Of a DNA stretch of 64,000 nucleotides, positions 16,412-25,942 are shown one piece after another; the first letter of the stretch is position 1; the number at the start of each line of letters is the position of its first letter. This DNA comes from Bhargavaea cecembensis (lineage in GTDB: Bacteria; Bacillota; Bacilli; Bacillales_A; Planococcaceae), in the NCBI RefSeq assembly GCF_001619585.1, contig NZ_LQNT01000009.1:620001-684000 (forward strand), in the 5' to 3' direction. Position numbers and translations under genes: made by a program. The notes below the pieces were generated by a model. That model searched no databases. It worked only from the letters and a program-made list of their open reading frames with translations, and was not told the origin of the DNA.

Positions 16412-19394
16412 ACGATTCTTCCTGAATGACGGTTTCACCGGTGCGCCATCTTTTTACAAGCCATGCCGCAATAAGCAGCACCGCTGCAGCAATCCCGGCG
16501 ATTGCTGCACCAGAATCAAACAGCGTGACCGGATCATACTTGATGGACATGTAGACCGGCGAAAGAATATCCGGAATATCGGCTTCCGGCACGCCTAATT
16601 TCAGCAACGGGGCGATATAGAGACAGATGAGCGCAATTGCCGCGATCCACCCTGCTGTCTCAGCCGAATCCAGTGCCGTGCTGATTAGTGCAGATCCCGC
16701 AATGACGATCAGGATAGTGAAAAGCGTCCATTCGACTGCACGCTGATCATTGAGAGCGTACATATTCACACTGTACAAGCTAATGATCAGCCCTGTGATT
16801 CCTCCCAGAAGCGCCAGCATCCCTGTCCTGAGCAGCGGGGTACCTTCTCGCATTTTATGGCTGAAGAAGCCAATGGCCAGACTGCTGATCAGCAGGATGA
16901 CATATAGAATGGCCGGCGGTACCTTCTTCATCTCTTCCCCTGCGATCGCTTCTCCGCGGACGCTGAGCGGATTGGTTAGATGATCAAACACGTATCCGTT
17001 CTCCTGCCCGTCCACATAAGTATTATCGAGGAAACTGGATACATCATCACTGAATGCTGTAATTGCCTCTAAGTTCTGACGCCATTTTCCACTGTACGAA
17101 TCAGTCGCGCTTTCGAAACCTTCCGCCTTGCCCTGCAATTCTCGTGCGTAGTTGACAATGCTGTCCTGACGCTCGGAAACCGCACTTACTGTAGAACTCA
17201 GGCTGACGAGTTGCATGCCGATGTTTTGCTGGTTAGATACGAGGTCATTTTCATTTGATGGGATTTCCGGTTCACTGCCCGGAAGTCGGGTTCCTGGTTC
17301 GCGAAGTTGCGTTAAAAGGGAATCTGCCTGATCGCCGATTGACTGCAGGTTCTCGAGAAGTTTCATATGCTGCATGCCAACGGACTCCTCATAGCCGGAG
17401 ACGATTGCGGTAAACGAGGAATTCCATTCTTCAACACGGGCTCCGGTCTCAGGAAGCCCTTCGCTGACCTTTGCCCATTGGAGCTTTTCCTCTTCCTTGA
17501 GTGCTGCTATGTTCTTTGTCAGAGTCCGGATGATTTCATCCTTCAGCACTTCCTCTTTCCTCTGTTGGCGTCCGTCCTTGCGGTCATCCAACGTAAACGC
17601 CATCTGCTCCAAGGTCGCATAGTAGGCAAGGAGTGAATCGAGATCTTTGGCTGCCGGCGCCTGCTTGAACAGCCCTTTCAGTTCCTTCTTCCGTTCCGGG
17701 GAGAGGGTGTCCAACTCAAGCAGTCCCGCTTCCTTCCGTTCAATCTCCCTGACAATGGCAACCGTGTTTTCCGGATATTCCTCAAGGTAGAGTTTCGTCT
17801 CCGAATAGATCGCCAACAGACTTTCATAGGCGGCGTAAAGATCACTGTAATAGCCGGCTGCAACCTTCACCGCGTTATCCTTACCTTCTCCTTCACTGTT
17901 ACCGTTACCATTGCCATTGCCATTGCCATTGCCATTGCCATTGCCGTTGCCGTTACCATTGCCGTCGCCATTTTCTTCCGATCCGGCTTCTTCTTCCTTT
18001 TCCCCGATTGATTCGTTTACATCTGTTAGTTTGCCGGACAATTCATCAAGTTGGGCAGGGATATCCGATTCAGGCTGTTCTTCCACGATCTGCTGTTTCA
18101 GGCCATCAATTGACGCCGCCAGAGCAGTGATCGTTTCCTTTTCTTCCTCCAGGGAAGGCAGGCCTCCGCCTTCCTCCGGTGCTTCCGGTTCAGGTTGTTC
18201 CGGAGGTGCCGGTTCTTCCTTTTCCTGCGCATTTGCAAGCCGTTCCAGTTCTGCCTTGATGTCTTCGAAAACTGTAATATCAGGCAGGCCATCAACTTTA
18301 GGAGCCGCAGGGATCTTGGAGCCCGCTCCGTCTTTTAGATTCTTCTGGAGGGTGCCGATCAATGTGTCGTTATACTCATCAATCGCCGTTCCCTGGAGTG
18401 CAAGAATTTCTTCGGCCTGCCGTTCTGCCTGTTTGAGGCGGACTTGCTCAAGATCACTGAACTTCTCCTGATTGAGGGCAATCTGTTTGTTCACTTTTTC
18501 CAATTCCGCAGCCAATTGACCGTTGTTATCCTTTAGGCGGCGGACGGTTTCCTCATATTCAGCTGCCTGTCCGGCAGCCATCTCTTGGATTTTGGCAATA
18601 TTATTTGATTGCAGTTCTTCAAGGACTCCGCGCTGTTCAACCTGGAATGCCTGATAGGACTGGACGTTCTGCAGGAAAGTTGAAAGTTCTGTCTTGAACG
18701 CTTCTACATGATCGACACGAGCAGCGTGGTCCTGCTCTGATGCACCTTCAATGGTTTCCCTCAATTGTTCCATCTGTTCGCGCTGCTGTTGCATGACATC
18801 CGCAAGTTCGGAAGAACCTGGATCGTAGTAAGCAACCATTGCATCGAGGAACTCGCTTTCCTTGTCCAAAATCGATGCGAACTCCTTCTTGATGTGGTCC
18901 ATTTCGATTGCGACATAGCTCCAGTACATCGTTGAGACCCTGCTGTTTACGCGATCCGTCGCGCGCTCAATCTCCTTTAATGCATTTTTCTTGGAGTCCG
19001 CGTTCTTCTGCTGCTGGATGGTGTAATTGAATTCTGCCTTTTGTGGATTCTGTTCATCATAGGACATGATGTTCAACGAAAAGTCGGACGGGATGTACAG
19101 GACGGCATCGTACCGGTTTGATTTAAGACCGCTTTCCGCAGCCCCCCTGCCGGTCACTTCCCAGTTGTAATCAGAGTCTTCGGAGAGGATGGATAGTACT
19201 TCCTTGCCCATCTCGATTTTCTGCTCTTCCCGTTCACTGCCCAAGTCCTCGTTGACTACTGCGATTGTCCGTTCAGCCGGCTCGGCGAAAGATGTGAAGC
19301 TGCCCGACATGAATCCAAAGAACAGGACAGGCAACGCGAGGATGGCGATGATTCCCCCAATGATCGTCGCTGCTTTTTTTACATTGCTTTTCAT
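16401..19394 (-). CDS. esaA: EsaA/YueB, type VII secretion transmembrane stalk protein
   Basis: A 997-residue protein. One transmembrane helix lies near the N terminus (about 9-30), then about 760 residues of extracytoplasmic coiled-coil stalk, then five C-terminal helices. This is the YhgE/Pip-type layout of EsaA/YueB. In B. subtilis YueB is also the receptor for phage SPP1. ATG at 19394 follows GAAGGAG by 8 bases and overlaps the essC stop by 4 bases. Unusual here: an (Asn-Gly) run of about 12 repeats at residues 474-498 encoded by a hexanucleotide repeat, in the exposed stalk. Confidence 0.9.
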   Translation of the reverse strand: MKSNVKKAATIIGGIIAILALPVLFFGFMSGSFTSFAEPAERTIAVVNEDLGSEREEQKIEMGKEVLSILSEDSDYNWEVTGRGAAESGLKSNRYDAVLYIPSDFSLNIMSYDEQNPQKAEFNYTIQQQKNADSKKNALKEIERATDRVNSRVSTMYWSYVAIEMDHIKKEFASILDKESEFLDAMVAYYDPGSSELADVMQQQREQMEQLRETIEGASEQDHAARVDHVEAFKTELSTFLQNVQSYQAFQVEQRGVLEELQSNNIAKIQEMAAGQAAEYEETVRRLKDNNGQLAAELEKVNKQIALNQEKFSDLEQVRLKQAERQAEEILALQGTAIDEYNDTLIGTLQKNLKDGAGSKIPAAPKVDGLPDITVFEDIKAELERLANAQEKEEPAPPEQPEPEAPEEGGGLPSLEEEKETITALAASIDGLKQQIVEEQPESDIPAQLDELSGKLTDVNESIGEKEEEAGSEENGDGNGNGNGNGNGNGNGNGNGNGNSEGEGKDNAVKVAAGYYSDLYAAYESLLAIYSETKLYLEEYPENTVAIVREIERKEAGLLELDTLSPERKKELKGLFKQAPAAKDLDSLLAYYATLEQMAFTLDDRKDGRQQRKEEVLKDEIIRTLTKNIAALKEEEKLQWAKVSEGLPETGARVEEWNSSFTAIVSGYEESVGMQHMKLLENLQSIGDQADSLLTQLREPGTRLPGSEPEIPSNENDLVSNQQNIGMQLVSLSSTVSAVSERQDSIVNYARELQGKAEGFESATDSYSGKWRQNLEAITAFSDDVSSFLDNTYVDGQENGYVFDHLTNPLSVRGEAIAGEEMKKVPPAILYVILLISSLAIGFFSHKMREGTPLLRTGMLALLGGITGLIISLYSVNMYALNDQRAVEWTLFTILIVIAGSALISTALDSAETAGWIAAIALICLYIAPLLKLGVPEADIPDILSPVYMSIKYDPVTLFDSGAAIAGIAAAVLLIAAWLVKRWRTGETVIQEESYES
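17901..17972 (-). repeat. hexanucleotide microsatellite in esaA
   Basis: Twelve imperfect tandem hexamers of the type GCCATT (plus-strand view; variants ACCATT, GCCGTT, ACCGTT and GCCGTC). Five consecutive copies are identical. Each unit encodes Asn-Gly, so slippage changes length but not frame. Confidence 0.9.
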
Positions 19395-22300
19395 CGTACG
19401 TTCTCCTTCTCCAGTATGCATAACGGGATCATGATCTTCGTGCTGTTCCCGTTCAGGATGTAGTGTGCAAAGCCGGCTGGGAGCTCGGCTTCCTTCCGTT
19501 CATATGGAACGTTGAAGAGTGTCTGCTCAGACTTCTTCATGAATACAAGTGCCTGGCGAACGAGTTTCAATTCATTAGTAAATGCATCGTAGCCTTTCGT
19601 GAACTCGGCATTGTTTCCTGACACGGCCACGTTGAAGCCGAGGTGCCCATAGTTTTTCATCAGTTTTACCAGCCGATCCTGAATGCGGGCATCCGCGGTC
19701 TGCATGAACCTCGAGTAACCGTCGATAAACAGGTACACAGGAATCGGGCTGAAAGGAAGACCGGTCTGAACGGCTGCGACATAGGCCGTTTCTGCCTCCT
19801 GCAGATAACCTTCCGCCTCGGTAATCCATTCTTCCAGCTGCTCTTTGGTTTCTGCATACATGATTTCCGGATGCTGCGCGAATTCCGATAATCCTCGCTC
19901 GAATGAGTCGAATACAGCGACCGGGCCTGTCCCCTGTTTCGCGGCCGTCCGGATCAACAGTTTCATCGCATTGGTTTTGCCCTTGCCAGGCAGGCCGACC
20001 ATCAGAAGATGACGATGCTTTCTGAAGTCCACGGACACCGGCAGGACAGACTCTTCGTCCAGACCAATCGGAATAATTCCCGCTGCAGCCGGTTGCCCGA
20101 CAAGTACGTCAAAGCGGTCGACCGAGAGTTCTGACGGCAACATCGGAATCGGATCGGGGCCGTTTTGTTCCGCATACCTCATCCGGAGATTCCGGACCCG
20201 TTCCTTGACCCCGTTCAAGACGCCAAAATCATCCGGCCCGTCTGCCGGAAGGAACATCTGGCCGAACATCGCTGATTCCGTTTTGATGATCGCCCGGCCC
20301 GGGAAAGGCTCCGGCGTAAACGGCGGGCGCCCGATCATGCCATACATTTCAGATGAATCCATCAGGTAATGGACAATTTTCATCTTCAGATTATTCATCA
20401 GATGATGGCGAACTGACTGAGGGCGTGTCGCCGTCAGCAGGAGGTGGATCCCCAAAGCCGAGCCGTCACGGCTGAACTGGCTCATCTGCAGCTCCAGTTC
20501 CTCCAGCTCATCGCGGATGATGTCGTAGTTATCGATTGCAAGATAGATGAGCGGGAGAGGCTGCTCCGAAATCCGATTGTACATTTGGATGGAGCTGACC
20601 TCGGCCTGCTGGAACAAGATCTTTCTCTTGCCGATTTCCGCCCGGATCATCCGGATCAATTTCTCCCGCTTCAATTCCTCATCAAGAGTCAGATAATCTG
20701 CAGTATGTGGAAGCTGCCGGAGAGGAAGCAGTGTGCCGTTGCCATAGTCGAGAAGATAAAGATGAACCTCTTCCGGCGTCATGCTTTGTGCAATCCCCAA
20801 CAGTAGGGACTGAAGTGTGTAGGACTTCCCATAACCCGCAGAACCGAAAATCCCTACGTTTCCGTCTTCCATCGGGTTATAGCCGACTGCCCGCTGGCTC
20901 TGCTTTTCCGGCTCGTCGATGATGGCGATTGCGAATCCGGCGCCATCATATTGGCGGGTGCCAGGATTCGCAAGCCGGTCAGGCAGCGGCGGCAGCCAAG
21001 GGCTCCGGAGCTTCCGGATGCCAAGCTCATCTGCTGTCGATGCAATCGAAGCTGTCACGGCATCGATTTCCGTCAACCCGTTCCGCCTTCCCTTCACGAC
21101 AGCCGACAGGCCGGTCAGTGGTTCCAATCCCAGGTCGGTGACAATCGCCACTTCATCTTCTCCGTCGTGCGTTTCATTCTGGTATGGCGCCCCGCTCCAG
21201 GCAGACTGGAACAGTTCATACACTTCATTGTTCCCGACCTGGAGATAGCCGCGGCCGGTCTCCGTGATATTCGCCGCATCCCCATTTTTGAGGATTTCTT
21301 TGCTATCGGAGGCATCCTGTACTTTAAGGGCGATCCTGAATCTTGCGTTACTCCAGATTTGGTCGTCGATGATGCCGCCCGGCTTCTGAGTCGCAAGAAT
21401 CAGGTGAACTCCCAGACTTCGGCCGATTCGGGCCGCACTGACAAGTTCACGGATGAATTCCGGCTCCTCTGTCTTCAGCTCGGCAAATTCATCCGAAATG
21501 AGAAACAGGTGCGGCATTGGTTCCTGGGCCTCGCCATTTTTGTAGAGTTCAGTGTACTCATCGATATGAGTGACGGTGTGCCGGTCAAAAAGGCGCTGCC
21601 GCCGCTTTAATTCACTCTTGATCGAGGCAAGCGCCCGATCACTGAAGTTCCTGCTTCCTTCGATGTTGGTGATGGTTCCCAGCAGATGGGGAATGTTCCG
21701 GAATGGCTGTGCCATCCCTCCGCCTTTGTAGTCGATGAGCAGGAACGCGACTTCATGCGGATGGAACTTCACCGCAAGCGAAAGAATATACGTCTGCAGA
21801 AACTCTGACTTACCTGAACCCGTCGTCCCCGCCAAAAGTCCGTGCGGTCCGTGGGCCTTCTCATGGAGGTTCAGTTCAATCAGATCCTCGCGGCCCTTGT
21901 ATCCGACCGGAGCTGCCAGAGAGCGTGCCGACTCGTTTGTATTCCAATTTTCTGCAATCTTCAGATCATCCGCGTCCGTCACGCCGTACATGTCGAGGAA
22001 ACTGACCATTGAAGGCAAGGAGTTTGTGACACCGGTCTGATGATCCAGCGTCTTCAGCATTCTCGCGAAATGCTCATTTCCGGCTGTATCCTGCACATCC
22101 AGTCTAAATCTGGTGTCAGCGGCGATGCCATCCCGGATGAGAATGTCACCTTCGCGGTCGTTAACGTACCGGACAAGCATATGTACATTTTCCGTGATCC
22201 GTTCCTTTGCATTGGCCGTGAAGATGACGGAAATGCCCAATGCTTCATGGTCCTTCCCTTCAAGAAACTCCATGATGATATGTTCGGACAGCAGCTTATA

Positions 22301-23866
22301 ATCGGAAACGATGAATACAAGGTGAGGTGCAAAACGCACCTTGCCTTTGTTTTCGTCGTTGTCACGTTCTCTCAAAATTTCATATAACGACCCCAACAGC
22401 TGATCACGCGTCCGTTCATCGTGGATCAGTCCCTTTGCGTTCATATGGGGCAGTTGGAAGTGCGGCAGCCATTTCATCCATTCCATTTCTCCATATCGGC
22501 TATTGTCGAATACATAGATGAAGCGGACGTCGTGATAACTGTGGAAAAAGGACAATTGGCCGATAATCTGTCCGATTTCCTTACGGATAACTTCCTCTTT
22601 ACCGAACATCCCAATGATCCCTTTGGACAGGTCCGCGGTGATCGGAGCGTTCTGAAGCTCCCTGTACACATCCTCCATCCGTTTTGACTGTTCAATGAGA
22701 TCATCGACTTCCCGGTTGGCAAGATCTCCCGCGGAAAGTGACAAGCTGTAGCTTGCCGGCACTGTACCCGTCCCTAATCTGAAGTGGAGAAAATCCGCAT
22801 TATCGCGCGTTTTTTCCCATATCCTCCCTGACAATCCTTCCGTTAGCCGCTTCACCTCACTGAACGGTGGGAAGTGATAGTCAAGCATGGTCTGATGCCG
22901 CTCACGCAGTTCATGAAGCTCTTCGCGCATATTTTCCAGATAAGCCTTGTAAACTCTCCGGCGCTTTTCTTCCTGTAGCTTCCGGCGCTTTCGTTCTTTG
23001 AAGTATTGTACGGTGGAAGTGATGATGGTCACGGTGAACATGGAAATGGAAATGAGGATGAACAATCCCCGCGGAATAAAGATCACAACCAGAGACATGA
23101 CAATCAGCATGACAAGAGGCGGGAGGATGACGAGCCAGAGCCCCCTGCCCTCATCCGGGTGTTCCTGTACCGGGAAAGATAGTGATACTTTATCGTCAGG
23201 CGCCTGATGGATGAGACGCGGGGTACGCCTGTAGGTCGGGTAAGTTTTCTTCACTTCGGACTCGGGCTCTTCAAATACAGGGAGTGAAGTCCGGTATTCA
23301 TACGGAGAAGATATTCCGATCATGTCATGATCCATGAAACAGATTTCCACCCTTAGCCACTGGATGATATCTCCTGCCCTGAGCTGAACCGTCCCTGACG
23401 TTTTCTTCCCATTCAGATAGAACGGGCAGCCAAACTCTACATCAGCACTCCAGCCGTCTGAACCTTTCAGCAGAATAAATTCCTTTCCATCTCCCGGAAT
23501 ATCTGTGCCGGTTACATTAACTGTTGCTTCCTGCTTTCCCGCTCCAAAAATCAGCTGGTTCTCAAAGCCGATATAATAGCACTCGCTTCTGCGCGGGGCC
23601 GGAGTAATCGACAAGTTCAGTGATCGGCCTTTCTGCAGAGCAGTCAACTGTTGTCCGATTCTTAAAAAACCGATCTCCCCCTGTTTGTCACTGACACGGT
23701 AACCGTCATCTCCGCCCTCAAGTGTGATAGTGCCATTGGCGAACGGGAAATCATTCACTGTCAGTGTGTGATCGGCGGAAGGCCCGATTGACATCCGTTT
23801 AACGGTATATTCATCGAAGTCCATTTTTTGATAATACTCCGAGTAATGAATCCACAATTGCTGCAT
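19391..23866 (-). CDS. essC: EssC/YukBA, FtsK/SpoIIIE-type ATPase of type VII secretion
   Basis: A 1491-residue motor protein. Residues 1-190 are two FHA-like domains; two transmembrane helices lie near 235-280; the cytosolic part has three FtsK/SpoIIIE ATPase domains. Walker A motifs are G-T-T-G-S-G-K-S near 679, G-S-A-G-Y-G-K-S near 1009, and G-L-P-G-K-G-K-T near 1290. The third domain still keeps a full Walker A. It assembles with EssB and the other core proteins and engages WXG100/LXG substrates through its C-terminal domains. AGAGGTG precedes the ATG. No fusion break or frameshift is visible. Confidence 0.96.
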   Translation of the reverse strand: MQQLWIHYSEYYQKMDFDEYTVKRMSIGPSADHTLTVNDFPFANGTITLEGGDDGYRVSDKQGEIGFLRIGQQLTALQKGRSLNLSITPAPRRSECYYIGFENQLIFGAGKQEATVNVTGTDIPGDGKEFILLKGSDGWSADVEFGCPFYLNGKKTSGTVQLRAGDIIQWLRVEICFMDHDMIGISSPYEYRTSLPVFEEPESEVKKTYPTYRRTPRLIHQAPDDKVSLSFPVQEHPDEGRGLWLVILPPLVMLIVMSLVVIFIPRGLFILISISMFTVTIITSTVQYFKERKRRKLQEEKRRRVYKAYLENMREELHELRERHQTMLDYHFPPFSEVKRLTEGLSGRIWEKTRDNADFLHFRLGTGTVPASYSLSLSAGDLANREVDDLIEQSKRMEDVYRELQNAPITADLSKGIIGMFGKEEVIRKEIGQIIGQLSFFHSYHDVRFIYVFDNSRYGEMEWMKWLPHFQLPHMNAKGLIHDERTRDQLLGSLYEILRERDNDENKGKVRFAPHLVFIVSDYKLLSEHIIMEFLEGKDHEALGISVIFTANAKERITENVHMLVRYVNDREGDILIRDGIAADTRFRLDVQDTAGNEHFARMLKTLDHQTGVTNSLPSMVSFLDMYGVTDADDLKIAENWNTNESARSLAAPVGYKGREDLIELNLHEKAHGPHGLLAGTTGSGKSEFLQTYILSLAVKFHPHEVAFLLIDYKGGGMAQPFRNIPHLLGTITNIEGSRNFSDRALASIKSELKRRQRLFDRHTVTHIDEYTELYKNGEAQEPMPHLFLISDEFAELKTEEPEFIRELVSAARIGRSLGVHLILATQKPGGIIDDQIWSNARFRIALKVQDASDSKEILKNGDAANITETGRGYLQVGNNEVYELFQSAWSGAPYQNETHDGEDEVAIVTDLGLEPLTGLSAVVKGRRNGLTEIDAVTASIASTADELGIRKLRSPWLPPLPDRLANPGTRQYDGAGFAIAIIDEPEKQSQRAVGYNPMEDGNVGIFGSAGYGKSYTLQSLLLGIAQSMTPEEVHLYLLDYGNGTLLPLRQLPHTADYLTLDEELKREKLIRMIRAEIGKRKILFQQAEVSSIQMYNRISEQPLPLIYLAIDNYDIIRDELEELELQMSQFSRDGSALGIHLLLTATRPQSVRHHLMNNLKMKIVHYLMDSSEMYGMIGRPPFTPEPFPGRAIIKTESAMFGQMFLPADGPDDFGVLNGVKERVRNLRMRYAEQNGPDPIPMLPSELSVDRFDVLVGQPAAAGIIPIGLDEESVLPVSVDFRKHRHLLMVGLPGKGKTNAMKLLIRTAAKQGTGPVAVFDSFERGLSEFAQHPEIMYAETKEQLEEWITEAEGYLQEAETAYVAAVQTGLPFSPIPVYLFIDGYSRFMQTADARIQDRLVKLMKNYGHLGFNVAVSGNNAEFTKGYDAFTNELKLVRQALVFMKKSEQTLFNVPYERKEAELPAGFAHYILNGNSTKIMIPLCILEKENVR

Positions 23867-23895
23867 AATTCAATTCACCTCTTTCTTCAAACGGA

Positions 23896-25272
23896 TTATG
23901 AACCGCTTTTTTCCCCGGATCCATCGCCCGGTTCTTCGGATTCTTCAGTTGGCTTTTTTTCAGATCTATTTGCTTCTGACTTTTCCTCTGCCTTGTCGGA
24001 CGATGCTTCGTCATCCGACTGTATGGAATTTTCGGAGTCCCCGGTTTTTCCGGAAGACTTTTCCGTTCCTTCCTCTTCCGTAACCATGCCTTCTCCCGAT
24101 GTCTGTTTGATTTCATCCATCGCCTTCTGGATTTCTTCGAGCTCCTTGTCGATTTCTGCGATCTGTTCCTGCTTCTCTTGTCCGCTAAGTTCCTTATCCG
24201 CCCGGATCTGTTCCTGACGGATGGCAAGACCATACGCCAAGAGAACAGGATCTTCCATCGCACGTGCGATATCTACTGCTTCCTCTGCTTCGTTTCGGCC
24301 GATCAACACCCAGTATTTCAAGTAATTTTCATCTGTTTTCAATGTAATATTAGTCCGGATATTCTCCTTCTGCTCCTCTGTCAACCTTTCATTGATGACA
24401 TAGGAATCTGCCAACTCATAAAGCGAGACATATGGCAGGCTGTCCGGTTTATAATCGGATAACTCGGTCACGGTATTGCTGTAATTCATCGACAGATACG
24501 CTTGGTGGGCTGCGTTGATTGCAGCTGCCTTCGGTTTTTCATAGATAAATGTATAAAAGGTGAACGCGAGCGAAGGAACGAGGAGTGCGCCGGAAACAAT
24601 TCCTAGGATTTTCGCGGTTTTCCACTTTTTCTTTGGAAGCCGGATATTCTCCCTCTCCCGCCTGTTAACATCTTCTATCATTCCATCGATCAGAACCCTG
24701 AGTGCATCCGGATCCGCTGCAGACATAACAGCTGCAGCCTGGGGTTTCAGATCGAGTGTATCGTGGTGATGAAGATAATCTTCAAATTTCCGTGTCCCAT
24801 CTACCACAACAGCAATCACGGCTTTCGTTTCCTGCCATATACGGACCGGATCCGGAGATTCCGGCGGCAGGCTGTCCGTCACGCCAAGATGAAGAAAGTG
24901 TGGTGTCATACTGCTGTCTATGACAATATTCTCCGGGCTCACAACTGGATGCAACCGGCCTTTGCTATACTGTTCCGCCAGGTCGACTAGCTTTCCGGCA
25001 AACATCCATCTTGTCTTCTCGTCTTCTCCAAGAAGTGTCTCAAAGCGGTTAAAGCGCTCCGGAAAGATTGCGGTGATCATCAGTTCGTCACCGCTCAGGT
25101 CGATCTCTTTCCGGATGACCGGATCAGAGGCGGCAAGAAATGAAATTTCTGCTTCTTTGTTCATCCCGATCCGTTCGGTCTGGAAAACGAACGAACTGTA
25201 ATGGTTCCCATGTTGAATGTCAGCATCCAACAGTTTCTCCATATATGAAAGCGATTGTTTATCGATTGCCAT
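23896..25272 (-). CDS. essB: EssB/YukC, type VII secretion pseudokinase membrane protein
   Basis: A 458-residue protein. The cytosolic N-terminal domain (about 1-220) has the inactive kinase-like fold of EssB. One transmembrane helix lies near 225-247. The extracellular helical domain follows (to about 385), and the last 75 residues are a disordered Ser/Glu/Lys-rich tail, longer than is usual. ATG at 25272 follows AAAGGGG by 9 bases and gives a start like YukC (M-A-I-D-K-Q); a TTG 54 bases upstream is possible but has no clear site. Sits between yukD and essC in the core operon. Confidence 0.92.
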   Translation of the reverse strand: MAIDKQSLSYMEKLLDADIQHGNHYSSFVFQTERIGMNKEAEISFLAASDPVIRKEIDLSGDELMITAIFPERFNRFETLLGEDEKTRWMFAGKLVDLAEQYSKGRLHPVVSPENIVIDSSMTPHFLHLGVTDSLPPESPDPVRIWQETKAVIAVVVDGTRKFEDYLHHHDTLDLKPQAAAVMSAADPDALRVLIDGMIEDVNRRERENIRLPKKKWKTAKILGIVSGALLVPSLAFTFYTFIYEKPKAAAINAAHQAYLSMNYSNTVTELSDYKPDSLPYVSLYELADSYVINERLTEEQKENIRTNITLKTDENYLKYWVLIGRNEAEEAVDIARAMEDPVLLAYGLAIRQEQIRADKELSGQEKQEQIAEIDKELEEIQKAMDEIKQTSGEGMVTEEEGTEKSSGKTGDSENSIQSDDEASSDKAEEKSEANRSEKKPTEESEEPGDGSGEKSGS

Positions 25273-25329
25273 TTCCGTCTGCCCCTTTGCTAAGTTCAAA
25301 CTGTGTATGTATGATGGGTTGCTCAACGA

Positions 25330-25569
25330 TTATAGAATTTCCAAACGGTCTCCGGTCTGGATTCCGCATTTTGCCATAGACACATGGCCCGGGACTACCC
25401 GATTTTTATTAACAATCCTGACCCAATGCCCTTCTCGTTGGTATTTGGTTACGCCCTTTGCCTGGCGGGCGATTTCCACCATTTTCTTCATTGTGTGATA
25501 ATCCGACAGCCGAAGGTCGAAGACACCGCCATCATAGTTGGTCAGATCCACAGTAATTTCGATATACAT
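25330..25569 (-). CDS. yukD: EsaB/YukD, ubiquitin-like type VII protein
   Basis: A 79-residue protein with a ubiquitin-like beta-grasp pattern: I-E-I-T-V-D-L at the start, a central helix around M-K-K-M-V-E-I-A-R, and a G-D-R-L-E-I-L end without a diglycine. It is the cytosolic regulator/accessory of the secretion core. Directly after the esxA hairpin and before essB. Confidence 0.9.
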   Translation of the reverse strand: MYIEITVDLTNYDGGVFDLRLSDYHTMKKMVEIARQAKGVTKYQREGHWVRIVNKNRVVPGHVSMAKCGIQTGDRLEIL

Positions 25570-25594
25570 ATGTTCACCCCATTATAATGAAGGA

Positions 25595-25625
25595 AGAGCG
25601 CCTTCCGGTGAGTTGAAAGGCGCTC
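25595..25625 (-). terminator. hairpin between esxA and yukD, possible attenuator
   Basis: GAGCGCCTT pairs with AAGGCGCTC around a 13-base loop. On the minus strand it is followed by TCTTCCTT, a weak T tract. It lies in the 79-base gap between esxA and yukD, so it may end part of the transcripts after esxA and allow more EsxA than motor components. Confidence 0.6.
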
Positions 25626-25648
25626 CAAAATATAAAAAGTACAGCTGA

Positions 25649-25942
25649 TTACCCGCGGATTTGGCCGGCAATCTGTTCGTCCGCATCACGGAGGGCTTGA
25701 CCAGTGCGGTTCAATTGCACGCCAATTTCCGACAGAAGGTCACGCATTTCATTGAAGTGAGGCTTAAGGCGCTCGTACTGTTCAGCGAATGCACGGCTGG
25801 AAGCGCCTTCCCATACGGAAGTAAGTTCGGAAATCATACCATCGAGGCGGCCAATCTGTGCAGCCATTTCTCCGGATTCGTTATTGTAGCGATTCGACAT
25901 AGCTTCCAGTTCAGCAGGGGTTACGCGAATAATACCTGACAA
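25649..25942 (-). CDS. esxA: EsxA/YukE, WXG100 protein
   Basis: A 97-residue WXG100 secreted helical-hairpin protein. The turn is V-W-E-G-A-S-S at about residues 42-48, and the C terminus ends in I-A-G-Q-I-R-G, as in B. subtilis YukE. I chose the TTG at 25942: it gives M-S-G-I-I-R-V-T-P, which matches the YukE N terminus and length, and AAAGGAG lies 9 bases upstream. The ATG at 25951 touches that ribosome site. EsxA is a substrate and core partner of EssC. First gene of the secretion locus, with an unusually long upstream spacer. Confidence 0.92.
   Translation of the reverse strand: MSGIIRVTPAELEAMSNRYNNESGEMAAQIGRLDGMISELTSVWEGASSRAFAEQYERLKPHFNEMRDLLSEIGVQLNRTGQALRDADEQIAGQIRG

Noticed and set aside
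17901-17972. Repeat array considered as CRISPR
   Set aside because: Units are 6-base tandem copies with no spacers and lie inside esaA.
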